A stretch of 20,903 nt of DNA from Phaeoceros laevis. Lineage: Eukaryota > Anthocerotophyta > Anthocerotopsida > Notothyladales. How positions within the stretch are numbered: position 1 is the first letter of the stretch; every line of letters begins with the position of its first letter. This document shows, piece by piece, positions 9,101 to 18,913 of the stretch. The stretch covers positions 1 to 20,903 of the forward strand of contig JBNGIQ010008645.1 in the NCBI GenBank assembly GCA_049999765.1, read 5' to 3'. Position numbers and translations under genes: made by a program. Under the pieces are notes generated by a model, which was not told the DNA's origin, ran no database searches, and worked only from the letters and a program-made list of their open reading frames with translations.

Positions 9101-9164
9101 ATCAACGCGGTTGCATAGAAGTTTTCAGCCAGTGATGGAGCTCAGGGCACCACTTCTGTTCTGA
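6137..9164 (+). CDS. ParB/sulfiredoxin-like domain protein, four exons, apparently intact
   Basis: My model joins 6137-6568, 6817-7180, 7284-8680 and 8925-9164, which is 2,433 nt (810 residues) in one phase with no stop. The introns are GTGAGG...TTTTCAG (branch CACTAAC at 6791), GTGAGA...TGCAG and GTAAGT...GTGCAG. The start ATG follows an acceptor-like CACAG. Residues 1-40 are basic and acidic (KRKN, NRRKGKN). Residues about 70-144 are a compact unknown domain. The second exon is acidic and disordered. Residues 269-286 hold C-x2-C-x8-C-x4-C, a possible zinc site. Residues about 405-520 carry the ParB/Srx-like signature YVLGGNHSFQA (GGNH at 7862-7873) followed by LTEDEMRLLATDHN. A Lys/Ala-rich helical region and a C-terminal exon follow. 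ParB/Srx folds bind DNA and nucleotide and can be nucleases; the exact activity here is unknown. It is divergent from the DUF7869 gene. The boundary at 7181-7283 is the least certain. Confidence 0.68.
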
Positions 9165-9350
9165 TGTTTTAGTGGGCACAAGATGCCTGAAGAGGAGCTT
9201 TCCAGAAGTTCAGGTTCCGCGCAAAGTCCCCGCGCATGCCGGCTCCAGCACAGTCAGGAATCTCTCGGCAATAATGATGCCACCACAAGTGGCTGGCCAG
9301 CAGCCTTTTTTAATGCTTCGAAACACGGGCCCCGCCGCTTGTCTACGATA
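9165..9350. other. 3' flank of the ParB-like gene, no feature seen
   Basis: I see no gene, clear repeat or terminal inverted repeat here. If the divergent gene pair is a transposon, its right end should lie in this stretch or in the LTR-like block that follows. Confidence 0.4.
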
Positions 9351-9524
9351 TGATTAGGATTCACCTAATCCCACTTTGTGGCATATTCGCCTTTGAGCGC
9401 TCCGTTATACGGCGTGACCTTTCGTGTATATGGTATACTGCTATAATTTTTGGTTTTTCGCGGACCACGTCCCGACGTGGTCCGCGAGCCTTTAGCTGGT
9501 TTTAAAAACCGGCCGAAATTCACA
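9351..9524 (-). repeat. Putative 3' LTR of the gag element
   Basis: On the minus strand a polypurine tract AGAGGGGGA (9533-9525) is followed directly by TGTGAATTTC, as at the start of an LTR. The far end is uncertain. TG at 9351 gives a 174-bp LTR ending CA, but no second LTR copy is recognisable on the other side of gag, so length and family cannot be confirmed. The block contains a small hairpin, GATTAGG/CCTAATC (9352-9370), and a perfect 30-bp hairpin at 9458-9487. Confidence 0.5.
9458..9487. repeat. Perfect hairpin: 14-bp arms with a 2-base loop
   Basis: TCGCGGACCACGTC (9458-9471) and its exact complement (9474-9487) are separated by CC. It is not followed by a T-run and lies in the putative LTR, so it is not a bacterial-type terminator. 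It could mark an RNA structure in the LTR or an older terminal repeat. Confidence 0.95.
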
Positions 9525-9533
9525 TCCCCCTCT

Positions 9534-11354
9534 AAGGGTATGACCAGGTTCCGGCTACAGGTGTAGAGCTGGAAGCCACATTCTGAACTGGTGGTCTCAC
9601 CACAGCTGGCAGTTGAGACTGCTCTGGCAAAAATATACTGGGTTGTCATAGTTGGAGCAACTGGAGGCATGCGTGCCTTGAGTGCTTCAAACTTAGCATA
9701 CAACGCCGTCATCTTCTGTGATTCTGTAGACGGTGTGACTGCAGCTCGTGCCAGCTTCTGCAGCTCATGCCAGCTTTTGCAGCTCAGCGGTCATAGCTGC
9801 AATGGTAGCTCTAGCCTTCTCCTTTTGCCTAGCCGTCTTCGACTTTCCTGCTCCTGGAGCTCCTACCACGGGGGTCTCAACTACTGGAGTTGTGATAGGT
9901 GCAGCTGCTGCTGCCCCTGTTACTGCTATATGCTTCTTCCAGGGATTCCTGTCGGGATATTTGCCATAGCACACCTCTACATGACCGGTCTTGCCACAAT
10001 GTGTACAAGATAAATTCTCCTTCATAGCTTTGCACACATTAGAGGCATGATCTGGTGAGGCACAGTAATTGCAATTAAAAGACACCAACGCTGCATGGGC
10101 TGACTTAGCTGGCTTGGGTGCAGGTAACACCAAGGTTTTGTTAGTAGGAGTGCTAGCAGAAACCCTCATGTTTTGTGCTGCAGCCAACTTCTTGTGATGT
10201 TCTGTCAAACCCGCTCCTGAAGACGCCCTCTAATGCACATTACAGACCTCCAGATCTTCTGCAGTCTCATAGACTTGCCTCAAGGTGTACCGATCACCAT
10301 ACACGTGGAAAACTTTAGTCAAAACCTGAAAATGCACAAAAGCGTCATCCTCCAACGCTTGTAGGTATTTTAAGGCAGCAGCATGGTCATCCTCCGACCC
10401 TGTTTCACGTCTCAAATCATCAAGCTGCCTATACATACCCTTGAGAGTCTCTCCCTTACGCCGTTTAAAATTTGCCATCTCCAAGATTTTGTCACCGTTC
10501 TTGGAGGGAAACTCCCTCTCCAGAATGTCAAAGAAGGCTTTCAATCGGGTCAGCCATAGCTGCTGTTTCCACCATATGGTCAGTGCCAGCAACAGCATCA
10601 AGTAGCTGTTCGGGTGTCAGCTGGACACGCACAGGCATTTCAGGTTGATCTACTGTAGGTACCCAAGCAGCCCTTGCTACTGCCAAAGCTGCGTCTGAGC
10701 ATCAGTGATAGCCTGCAAGTATGCCGGATTCCTTGCCACACAAACCTCAGTCAGTTCATCAAAATGACTGTCATGCGAAATAGCTGCCTCCTTAGTCAGA
10801 TACCTGCTCATATGCTCAAAGGCATATTGAGGAGTGTAGATATCTGCATACTTGAAACGCAGCTCCGAGACGACAGACCGGTAGAAAATACGAAATTCCC
10901 GCAGAGGTAACATGCCTGGTTCTCCCAAGAATTTTTCAGCTTTGATGCCATTAGTCATGGAAGTCTCCATGTTTTCAGGGCTAGACCAATCCAAGTCCCA
11001 AGACCTGGCACTCCACGAATTGCTGGCAACTGAACTCAGCTCATCAGCAAACGAAAAGGTGGAAACCTGAATTTGATGTTGGCTCCTTCTTGCCTCCGCC
11101 GTGCTCCACAATGCAACAGGTTGCAAAGGTTCCTCTTCAAAGTATGTTGTCCGCTGCACAGGACTCACACTCCTCGAGTGCTCACTGCCGCTATGCTCAA
11201 GCAAGTCAGATACAGTCTTCGAGAAAACAGGGCTTTGTGGTGATGGTGCAACTCTCTCTCTGCGTCCTTGCCTCACCGGCGGCCTTGGAGGTTGAAATGT
11301 GACCCTCCAGGACCGCAAGCTGTACCCGCGAGACTCGGCCTGTTCCTCCGCCAT
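9534..11354 (-). pseudogene. Retrotransposon gag gene, frameshifted, without pol
   Basis: The capsid-type polyprotein starts at ATG 11354 (MAEEQAESRG). The N-terminal half is disordered. The middle (about 10555-10235) resembles plant gag, with ILEREFPSKNGDKILEMANF, ETLKGMYRQLDDLR and VLTKVFHVYGDRYTL. Two zinc knuckles follow, CNYCASPDHASNVC (C-x2-C-x4-H-x4-C) and CTHCGKTGHVEVC, the second with x3 instead of x4. A helical C-terminus follows (about 9840-9650). Damage consists of a pair of compensating frameshifts near 10680 and 10555 (the bridging frame is open, including QLTPEQLLDAV), a TAG at 10232-10230 probably from CAG, and a 19-bp duplication at 9741-9778 that shifts the frame. The gag end runs into the polypurine tract, so protease, integrase and reverse transcriptase are absent. 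It is a gag-only, non-autonomous element. Confidence 0.75.
9741..9786. repeat. 19-bp tandem duplication inside gag
   Basis: Copies lie at 9741-9759 and 9760-9778, with a partial third at 9779-9786. They differ at two positions. One difference turns CGA into TGA on the gag strand. The extra unit breaks the gag frame. Confidence 0.9.
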
Positions 11355-11372
11355 GCTGCCTCTCCTCCACAA

Positions 11373-12095
11373 GCTCAGAGCACCCTCCGTAGCTCATGGT
11401 GGCTGCCCAATGCAACTGGGGTTGTTGGTGGGCTTGGCAATGCCAGGAAGCAGACCAGAACTCCTTGATCTCCTCGCTATCTCAAACAGCAAGAAGCCGC
11501 TTCGCTTGAAGCTCGCAGTTTTGTAATTAGCACCTCAATGCTTCGCGTAGCAGTGTGTGTGATTGTCGAAACGCATGCAAGCAAGACACCGGCGTCATGA
11601 GTTAGCTAATTCACCCACAAATCTCAAGAACAGCAACACTTCCATTCAGAACCTCAAGCTGGTAAGCTGCGAGAGGGTATTCCTTAAGAAGATGTAAAGT
11701 TCAAGACATCAATGTGTCGGGCAGCAACGCTACGGCAGCTATGTCCGACATAGAGAATTGCAAAACTGAAAAAGCCTGGCCGCCAGCCAGCCCTAAGAAC
11801 AGCTGCTAGGCGGGCGGCGATCCTGCTGCCATTACCGTCTTGGCAACGTTGCGCACCATCACTGTGCCCATTGGTGTTCCCACGAGGCGCCATCACAGTT
11901 CCGTATGCAGCCTCCACTTGAATGCCAACTGAAACTAACCAGTTACGCCCAGTCGCTCGCGGCAGCCGGTACATATTTCACATGTCGCGGAACTTGCAAT
12001 AAACCATGTTTTATGGCTACGCTAGAAATAGCTAAGTAGCTATGCTGATGGATGTATATGTAAAAGTAAATCTACCTATCAACTCGCTAAAAAGG
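11373..12095. other. No gene seen; expected site of the gag element's 5' LTR
   Basis: The 5' LTR and primer-binding site of the gag element should lie here, but neither the 9351-9524 sequence nor a tRNA-Met-type primer site can be recognised. The stretch may be 5' leader plus unrelated flank. Confidence 0.4.
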
Positions 12096-12347
12096 CTAGC
12101 ATGTATGCCTTAGCTGATGCCCATTAGCATAACCTGACAGACATCCCCTGTGACTGCCCACTGGGAGGATCTTGCGGCGCTCAAGTGGATGATGCTGGAT
12201 TTCAGAGAAGGAGTAGTAGTTGTCTGCCCAAACAGCCGATGCTGCTGCTGCCTTCAGGTTCTGTGGGGAGAAATCCCTCTCAACTTCTAGCTCTGCGACC
12301 AGAGTCTCAAGACGGTGAAGGCATCCTCCAAGCTGAGTAACAAGCAT
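12096..12347 (-). CDS. Small hypothetical ORF, 83 residues
   Basis: The frame runs from ATG 12347 to TAG at 12096. It has a plausible helical start (CLHRLETLVAELEVERDF) followed by an Ala-rich and aromatic segment (AVWADNYYSFSEIQ). I recognise no family. It could be one exon of a decayed gene, or chance. Nothing beside it supports expression. Confidence 0.25.
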   Translation of the reverse strand: MLVTQLGGCLHRLETLVAELEVERDFSPQNLKAAAASAVWADNYYSFSEIQHHPLERRKILPVGSHRGCLSGYANGHQLRHTC

Positions 12348-12404
12348 GCAAAGAATCCTTGCAGCCAGGCTCAACAGCGGCAGCAGTGGCGCGAGCAACG
12401 TCAT

Positions 12405-13282
12405 AGCGCAAGCCGGAGCATAAGCAGCTGGCGGTGCGAAGACAAGTGGCCGGAAAAGTTAAATTGTGGATTGAGTGGGGGTAGTGGGATTAGGTTTAGG
12501 GTAGCGTTTCATATTCAACCCACACTTAGTTGATAGCCGTGGTTATGTGAACATGGTTAGATAGTTTATAGTTAGGTAGTTATTAGTTAAATGACTACCT
12601 ATCCTAAGATTCCAATAGCCACATTCACGTGGTGCATGTAAGTCACCTTCGCATGACAACAGAAAGCAATCTTTTTCTTAAGCATTCGTCTCTCTCTCGC
12701 TCGCACGGCTACGCACATATTTACAGCAGGAATGCCACATACCAGTCCTGTGTGCCTTGTTGTCGTATTTTGAGAAGCATCTGTGACTAAGGCCGAGTCA
12801 TTATTCCCACTGGCAGCCTACATGGTCCTTCATAGCTCTCGTAAAAATACGATTACTTTCTATCTGGCTGACCCGTGATGGGCGTATTGGCCAAATTTGG
12901 AATGATGTGTGCTATGCCTTCTGGACAAGGAATGGCAACCGTCCACAGCTCACTTGGCCATGTGGTAGACTGGACTATCTACATTATACTACTGCCCGCT
13001 TTAAGCTGTCGAGTCATTGCAAATATGCATAGATCATTCGTGAATGGCCTCAGGTACCTAGATTTTTCTTTTTGCTGGCTGTCTTAAATGCCATGTGCTT
13101 TTTTTGGGGCTGACGGTGCAACCTTGGGATGCAGTCTGACCGAGAATAATCTATTCATGCTTATGGCATGCGTTGCATCTTGATTACCAGGCCACGCCAA
13201 GGCCATGGCAACCTGGAAAGGCTATTTTCTGTTGGCATAGGCTTTTGACGGCTCTACATGGACCTATCCGCTGCTAAACACC
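12405..13282. other. No gene seen
   Basis: AT-balanced intergenic sequence with many stops in all frames. Only small features are present, such as an 8-bp inverted repeat TAGGTAGT/ACTACCTA near 12575 and a TCTC-rich run near 12690. Confidence 0.5.
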
Positions 13283-13487
13283 TGTTAAGCCTGTTTCTCT
13301 TTATCATTGTACCTGGTGTTGGCCAAGTCTCAGCCAGGCAGTCTGATAGGAATCCCTGGGATTCTGAAAGATTACAATGACTATAAACGGCTGTTACAGC
13401 TCAACTTGGCGGCCATCATTTATTGATGAGTGAGAGAATACACCATTTGGCCAGCCACTGCCTAGCAGCAGGTTTCCCGCGCTAACA
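13283..13487 (-). repeat. Possible LTR of about 205 bp
   Basis: The block has inverted ends TGTTA...TAACA. On the minus strand its start is preceded by a purine-rich GGCCCGGAGGAG (13499-13488), the position of a polypurine tract. No coding part of a retroelement and no second LTR is recognised nearby, so this is a solo or truncated LTR at best. Confidence 0.35.
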
Positions 13488-15377
13488 CTCCTCCGGGCCC
13501 TTATGAAGCCTCTACCTCTAACTGCAACACCACCAGTGGGGGGACCCTGATGGGACCGGTAACCTCCTCAAATATATACATACATACCAATCTTTCCCAT
13601 CCTGCTCTCTTAGCCCTTGGTTCACACCACTCCCTGCTATAGGCCTCATTCCCTGCAAGGCTGCAACAACATAGTCTCAGTTCTTGAGTTGAGGATAGCA
13701 GTTCTGGTCAAGATGACCCAGCAGGTGCTCTCGTCGTACCTTGTACTCTTCCTTTGCAAAGATTCAGCTATTTTGATGTTGCTCCTTGTCATACCAATTT
13801 TTGGAAGTTGCTGGCTTGTAAAACTTGACGGCTATGGCTGTTGTTTCATATTGCATCATACTATTTCAGTTTGCTTTACACGAACCATATTACTACTTGC
13901 TGCAAGCACTGGTGAGACGGACTCATGGACACATACCTGGCCTGCTAGGCTGTCGAAATGCTTTTACAGTCTTGGCTCTCGCTTCCTTGGCACATGTTGC
14001 CTTCGAAACGATGTAAGGGCTTGAGATCCCTGGCACTTGTTGCCTTGGATAGCAACCCATGCCAGTTCCATTTGGTAAACTAGTCTGCTGCTCAGCTTCA
14101 TACTTTGATGTTTTGCGATTTCTTCAAGTACAAAGTCCTGCAGGAGCCAGGTCTACCAATGGCTGCTAGAAACCTGGTCGGTGAAAGCCCTTTGGTACTA
14201 ATGAAGGGGGGTTGGAGGTCTGCTCTCACTCAACAGATGCCTGCTGGATGTTTTGCTCCTGCCAATTGCAAAGGGTGCCTGGTGAGCTCTATCTCGACAG
14301 TCAGCCTGTACATTCCTGCAAATTTGAATGCTTTTTTCAGTCGCTTTCAATAGTATGTTACAAACCTGCGTAGCACTGTGCGTACCAAAGTGGCATAGGT
14401 GCGAGCCTCCATGGAATGTTCCATGCTATTATCTGCCTTCTAGCCATACAATGGTAACAGATTCTCAAAGATGGCCATCTATCATCAAAATATGCACGCC
14501 AGGTTCCAGACAGCATGCACACAAACAACGTGGTCACATGGCCTGAAAAATCTAATCTATGCCACACATGCATTTAGTGGAGCTTTTCTCAAGCCATTGG
14601 AACCTTGGAATCTCTGGCGCAGACAGACTCTGGTGTTTCTCATTCTCTTGTCGGCACTGTGCTGGAGCTGTATACAGCCAAAAAGGACTTGGCTGTGGGA
14701 CATCGAGTTCAGGATCCCACTGTCTAATTTGGGTACCAGTCGAATGCATACTGAGCTGTAGGGAACCATATCTTGCGCATCTATGCATAGGAAGGTAGGC
14801 TGCAAGAGGCCACGAATGTGCTCGACAAAGTAAGAAAACCGAGTGTCTTCAGGTGGCACCTGGCTGGTGCAATCATTGTGGTGCAGTTGCTGCAATCAGT
14901 GTGGCACCTGGCGCAGGAGAGGAGGGCTTGATCACACGGTCCCAGCAACGCAAATACTATGCCTCACCAAAACTCTGGCAGGTCCGGGCATCCAAACATT
15001 TGGCCTGCACGCCTCAGTTTAGCTCACTCTGCATACACAGGTTGCATGCAGACACCAAGGATACCCAAAATTTTGCAGAGTTCTTCGCAGATCAATGAAT
15101 GAGGGAGTGCATAACAACGCTAATCAGTACAGAGATCGTCAAGCAGTGAGGAGTCCCTCAATCAAGACCAGTCTAATTGGCCGCATAAATGGCATTCGCC
15201 CTGTAACTTGGATGATACCAGGTTACGAAGAAGGCTAGTACATGGGAGAAAGAGTGAACCCAGCTGATGGTTTTCCGTCACACAAAGCAGGATCCAACAG
15301 GTCCTTGTGTTTCACAGTCCGATATGTGGAAAACGGAATTGTGGATCAGCAGCCGGTGATGTCCCTCTTTACCTTCG
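13488..15377. other. No gene seen
   Basis: Several ORFs of 60-135 codons occur on both strands, but none has recognisable motifs, splice logic or consistent composition. TGGCACCTGGC occurs twice, near 14855 and 14901. I read this as intergenic or fully decayed repeat DNA. Confidence 0.5.
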
Positions 15378-15663
15378 ATCCCCTCCATCGGTGGTGGAAG
15401 GGTGGGTGAGCTCCTAGTTAAATACGTGAGAGGTAGACTAACTAGCTAGGAAGAAATAGCCCCAACTCCTCTTCCCTATGTTACCTAGGCAAGCTTCAAT
15501 CCCCTCCATCAGTGGTGGAAGGGTGGGTGAGCTCCTAGGTAAGTACGACAAAGGTAGACTAAATAGGTAGGAAAAAGTCCTTAGATCGAGTCGGGGCCGC
15601 GGTTTGCTTTGCCGCACGGTCGGCGCAAGCCCACACCGTTGTAATTCATTCATTCATTCATTC
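15378..15663 (+). mobile_element. LINE-like 3' tail with a duplicated segment and (ATTC)5
   Basis: A segment of about 80 bp starting ATCCCCTCCATC (15378-15459) recurs at 15499-15577, about 85% alike by eye, in a 121-bp step. It is followed by a GC-rich stretch and GTTGTA(ATTC)5 at 15644-15663. GC-rich 3' ends finishing in short ATTC repeats are typical of plant and algal non-LTR retrotransposons. No reverse transcriptase is present, so this would be a 5'-truncated copy. Confidence 0.45.
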
Positions 15664-15758
15664 ATCATTACGGCTTTGTTATAAAAAAGGTTACATACCA
15701 TTTTTTCGCATCTGTACATTTTTTACTACTTGTGATGTTGTCGCTTTGCTGTCCTTAC

Positions 15759-16874
15759 CTCCATAGGCTTTGCATTCTTGTTCCTTCAACATGCAGACTT
15801 GGGCAATGTCTCGTTCACACTCACCCTTGTCCAAATTGCTACTTCGAAGGACTCGGCCTGCAAAGGCATTCACGAATTAAAAGTCCTTTTCAAAGCAAGC
15901 CTTCTTGCAAAACTGTACGAGTTACGCACGAGTAGCTGCCAACTTGCTTTGCGAACAGTCAAAAGCTTCCTTCCTGTCCAGGCCACGAAATGTCTAGCTA
16001 ACTTTCGCAATGTCAGGACCCTCTACAGGGCAATCTCTTCATACCATACCATGCAGTTTTAAAATGTATGTATGTATGTCCCAGGAACACACACACTGAG
16101 GGGTGCCAATAGGTTTACATTGCATGCAGCCCAAACCTTATGGCCCCATTTGTCCATTTCGGACTCAATGTCTCTAGACAGGGTAGTTGGGACGGGGCAC
16201 GCTTCCTGCGCGAATGCCTGGTTGTCGTTTTTCAATGCCTGCCTGGAATTCTCCAAAACCCTCTTCACGCCTTCTGACATTCGCAGGTTCTTGCTCAAAA
16301 GAGGATGTTCGAATTGTCCTTCGTCCATTATGCATGTCTCAACATCCCCTTTGGTGACAGTTGCGTACCCCAGTGCATTGGAGATGACTTCTCACTGAAT
16401 GTCCGCTGTCTCCGTGGCGATGTCATCGTTGAGGAGAATCTCTTGCAACAGGGGGTGCACCCTGATGAGCTTTGTCATGCACAACACTGGATCTTCCACA
16501 AAGGCGGCTGCTAACTTCAGCCAGTCATCCAATGCTAGGGTGTCTAGCAACTGTGGCTTTGTCCCTTCAGCCATGATGTCTGCCAAAGCTTGCTTGTCGA
16601 GCTTGATGATGGTTTCGTGAAACTCGTCCATTTCTATGGTCCTAAGTATTGCTTGTATAGCAGGTGAGGGGACCGCACCTCCAACAATGCTCTTGTACCT
16701 CCAAATATCAAGGTCATCGTTCCAAGTGGCCTCAGCCTGCAAGTCGTGCACAAAGAGATGGCCAACAAGTTCAGTCCGAAATGAAGCAAGGAAGCGACCA
16801 GGCAACCTCAAAGTGAGACGAGAAGGGTGTGTTTGCGTGGCATACAGACATACAGGTGACCAAAAGTCATCTGA
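15759..16874 (-). pseudogene. Unrecognised gene remnant, two exons, several nonsense codons
   Basis: Exon one (about 16874 to 16112) reads in one frame through a TGA at 16394-16392. It includes VGHLFVHDLQAEATWNDD, LDIWRYKSIVGG and, after the stop, NALGYATVTKGD and LENSRQALKNDNQAF. It ends at a possible donor, AAT|GTAAAC. Exon two (about 16019 to 15759) begins after CCTGTAG. It reads DIAKVS, TFRGLDRKEAFDCSQSKL, QFCKKACFEKDF and DKGECERDIAQVC through stops at 15996 (TAG), 15924 (TAA) and 15879 (TAA), and ends at donor G|GTAAGG. The composition looks like a mainly helical globular protein. I recognise no family. Frame preservation across four stops argues for a real gene that decayed by point mutation. 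Confidence 0.5.
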
Positions 16875-18225
16875 CTAGGTCCCTGGGATATTTGCCTATT
16901 TCTAGGACCTGCATCCAGGTCGGATACTTTTGACATTTTCACTTTGCAACTCGATTGTCGGCAGATGCCCCTTCTAATGCCTCTGTATTCAGGCAGTAAC
17001 AAGCACGGACGGGGACGAGTAGGCGTGACATGTGGGTAGCAATGATGCACCAGCAAACGATGTGGACATCGGCAAGATTGGCAGCATAACCTCAATGCTT
17101 TTTTCAGGCGTAGTGTTTTGTCTCCATGCCTATCTGGCCTGAGAATATCAGTCATGGTCCATCTGGCCTGTCTTTCGCTGCTATCTACTGCTAGGCCTTG
17201 CATAGAAGGAGGGCTGATTGGATAAAGGCCGGTCTGGCCATTGCCGTTCATCGCATTCTATCACAATTCAGGCAATTCACAATGTTTCAGTCATAGCTTG
17301 CTATCAAAAGTTCCTATGATCTCTAATCCTGCTGTTTTGAATCATGCAGGTATGCTACTTCACAAAATTGCAAAGAGAAAGCATCATAAGGTAACCAACT
17401 TGAAATGCAGTTACTCTGTCAAGCTTCGTTGAGCACATGGGGGTGAGCCATGCCTCACTCGCTCCTCATCAGTGCCAGGCGGGATCCTTGAATGGGTTTC
17501 TGGAAAGCTTCTTGGCAAACCCACCCCAACAAAGGACTTGTGCAAATCGTGAAGGGGTTAGCTGTGCAATCATTTCAACAGTTTTCGTGCATTAGTACCT
17601 GTATTAGCAAAACATTTGCAGCTGGCAAACGTTTTTGAGTTCTGACACACTCATGTTATGTGTAGGTGATGCCAGTGCATGATGCCAACAGGTGACATCA
17701 GCAGCAGATCACCTGCAGACTCAGATCCTTCATAAAAAACATATACATGCGAGCTACACCTAAGCATGAGTATCAGGTATTCATTCAGCATTCATTTCAG
17801 TCACCAAGCAGCCAAACACTTCATCTGAAATCAACATTGCTTTGGCAGCAAACGCTTGTGAATCAATCGGCAGCAACAATCTTCTGATGCTAGCAAACAT
17901 TCAACTTCAAAAAACAGGAATGCAAAAAGTGTCCACCTCACTTGTCTGCTGGGACATCCTTACTGCCCAACTGTCTATCCTTTGATGAAGTTCACGTTTT
18001 TTTGTTCCCGACACGGGTTTGTTGTGACAGGGTTTGGGCAAGCTATGCTCTTAAAACAGTCGTGAGGCAAGGTTGAGGGCGAGGTTGATTTGCTAAAAGA
18101 GTGAGAACGAAAAGCTTGGGAAATGTTGGTAGCTGGGATCAAGAACTCGGACTGAAGAGTAGCAGATCAGAAATGAAGCCAAAGTTTTTCTAGCACAGGG
18201 AATGTAGCCACAACAAGAAAAGGGC
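16875..18225. other. No gene seen
   Basis: A 147-codon frame on the minus strand (17251-16808) has Cys/Arg/His-rich, unlikely composition and overlaps the better-supported remnant. The rest has stops in all frames and no repeat I can name. Confidence 0.45.
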
Positions 18226-18382
18226 CACTCTTACAGCGCGCAGTAAGGATCTTACAGCGTTCCTACAGCACGCTATAAAACTGTAAGAGGCTAAAACGTA
18301 GTAATTTAGCGGATTACAATGCTTTTACAGTGCCGTTGTTGGTCGCTGTAGAAAAATACAGCGGCTAACAGCGGTCGCTGTT
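18226..18382. repeat. Cluster of TACAGCG/CGCTGTA motifs
   Basis: TTACAGCG occurs at 18231 and 18252. Close variants lie at about 18263, 18325, 18357 and 18367, and inverted copies at 18344 and 18376. The last pair forms AACAGCG-GT-CGCTGTT (18367-18382). The cluster begins at CACTCTTACAGCG. Short direct and inverted repeats of this kind are common just inside the ends of CACTA elements, but no matching far end is visible. Confidence 0.5.
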
Positions 18383-18844
18383 TGCCGTTGTAAAATCAAC
18401 ATCGGCGTTACAACGGATGCCGGGTTCTGCCCGGTTCCATGCCCACACGTGCACGGCCATGACCGCCCGTGCTGGGTTTACTTCCAGCTTGTTACGTGGC
18501 GCGGCGGCATAGGGGTTTCTCGGTCCAGGGTGAAACGTAGGTGTGTCCGTCGGCCACGGCCTCAACCCCGGCCGCGTGGCGCGCGTGCATAAGCTCATAT
18601 CTGGGTTTCACCGCAAGGGGCCGGGCAGGCTACGACCATGCGCTGCCATGGTCAAGGGCACGGCTGCCCACATGGCGGAACGGGCACGTGGCTGCAAGAT
18701 TAACGCGTGTGACGGCTGGCTTTAGGGCATGGATTGTGGCCATCTGCTGGGTGAAACACCTGCCTTGGGGCCTGGGTGAAACACCTGCTTTAGGGCTGGG
18801 GTGTGCGGGATGGTGTTTCACCCCGGCCCCCCTCTAGCTTCCTC
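18383..18844. other. GC-rich stretch with scattered GGTGAAAC/GTTTCACC motifs
   Basis: GGTGAAAC occurs at 18529, 18750 and 18775, and its complement at 18605 and 18815. The copies at 18750 and 18775 share a longer 14-bp match, GGTGAAACACCTGC. No convincing coding sequence is present. The base composition differs sharply from the AT-rich DNA on the right. Confidence 0.5.
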
Positions 18845-18913
18845 AACGTGAATGATTCACTACTGGGATGGGGGCTGTTTTGCCCCCCATCCCAGTAGTG
18901 ATTCATTTACGTT
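18845..18913. repeat. Long hairpin built from CACTA-type termini
   Basis: Arms 18845-18874 and 18884-18913 match over 30 bp with two mismatches and a 9-base loop. Inside them, CACTACTGGGATGGGGG (18858-18874) has the CACTA terminus and CCCCCATCCCAGTAGTG (18884-18900) is its complement. ATT flanks the inner palindrome on both sides, as a 3-bp CACTA target duplication would. A degenerate copy, CCCCCATCCCAGCAGGGATT, lies at 18987-19006. The left terminus matches the expected 3' end of the minus-strand CACTA element on the right. Confidence 0.8.

Noticed and set aside
9458-9487. Rho-independent terminator
   Set aside because: There is no T-run after the stem and the context is a eukaryotic LTR.
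13617-14895. ORFs of 112-135 codons on both strands
   Set aside because: No motifs, mixed Cys-rich composition and no splice logic; expected by chance in this length.
15778-16062. 94-codon plus-strand ORF
   Set aside because: It is antisense to exon two of the remnant, whose strand has splice sites and continuity with exon one.
16808-17251. 147-codon minus-strand ORF
   Set aside because: No recognisable motif, improbable composition, and it overlaps the start of the 15759-16874 remnant in another frame.
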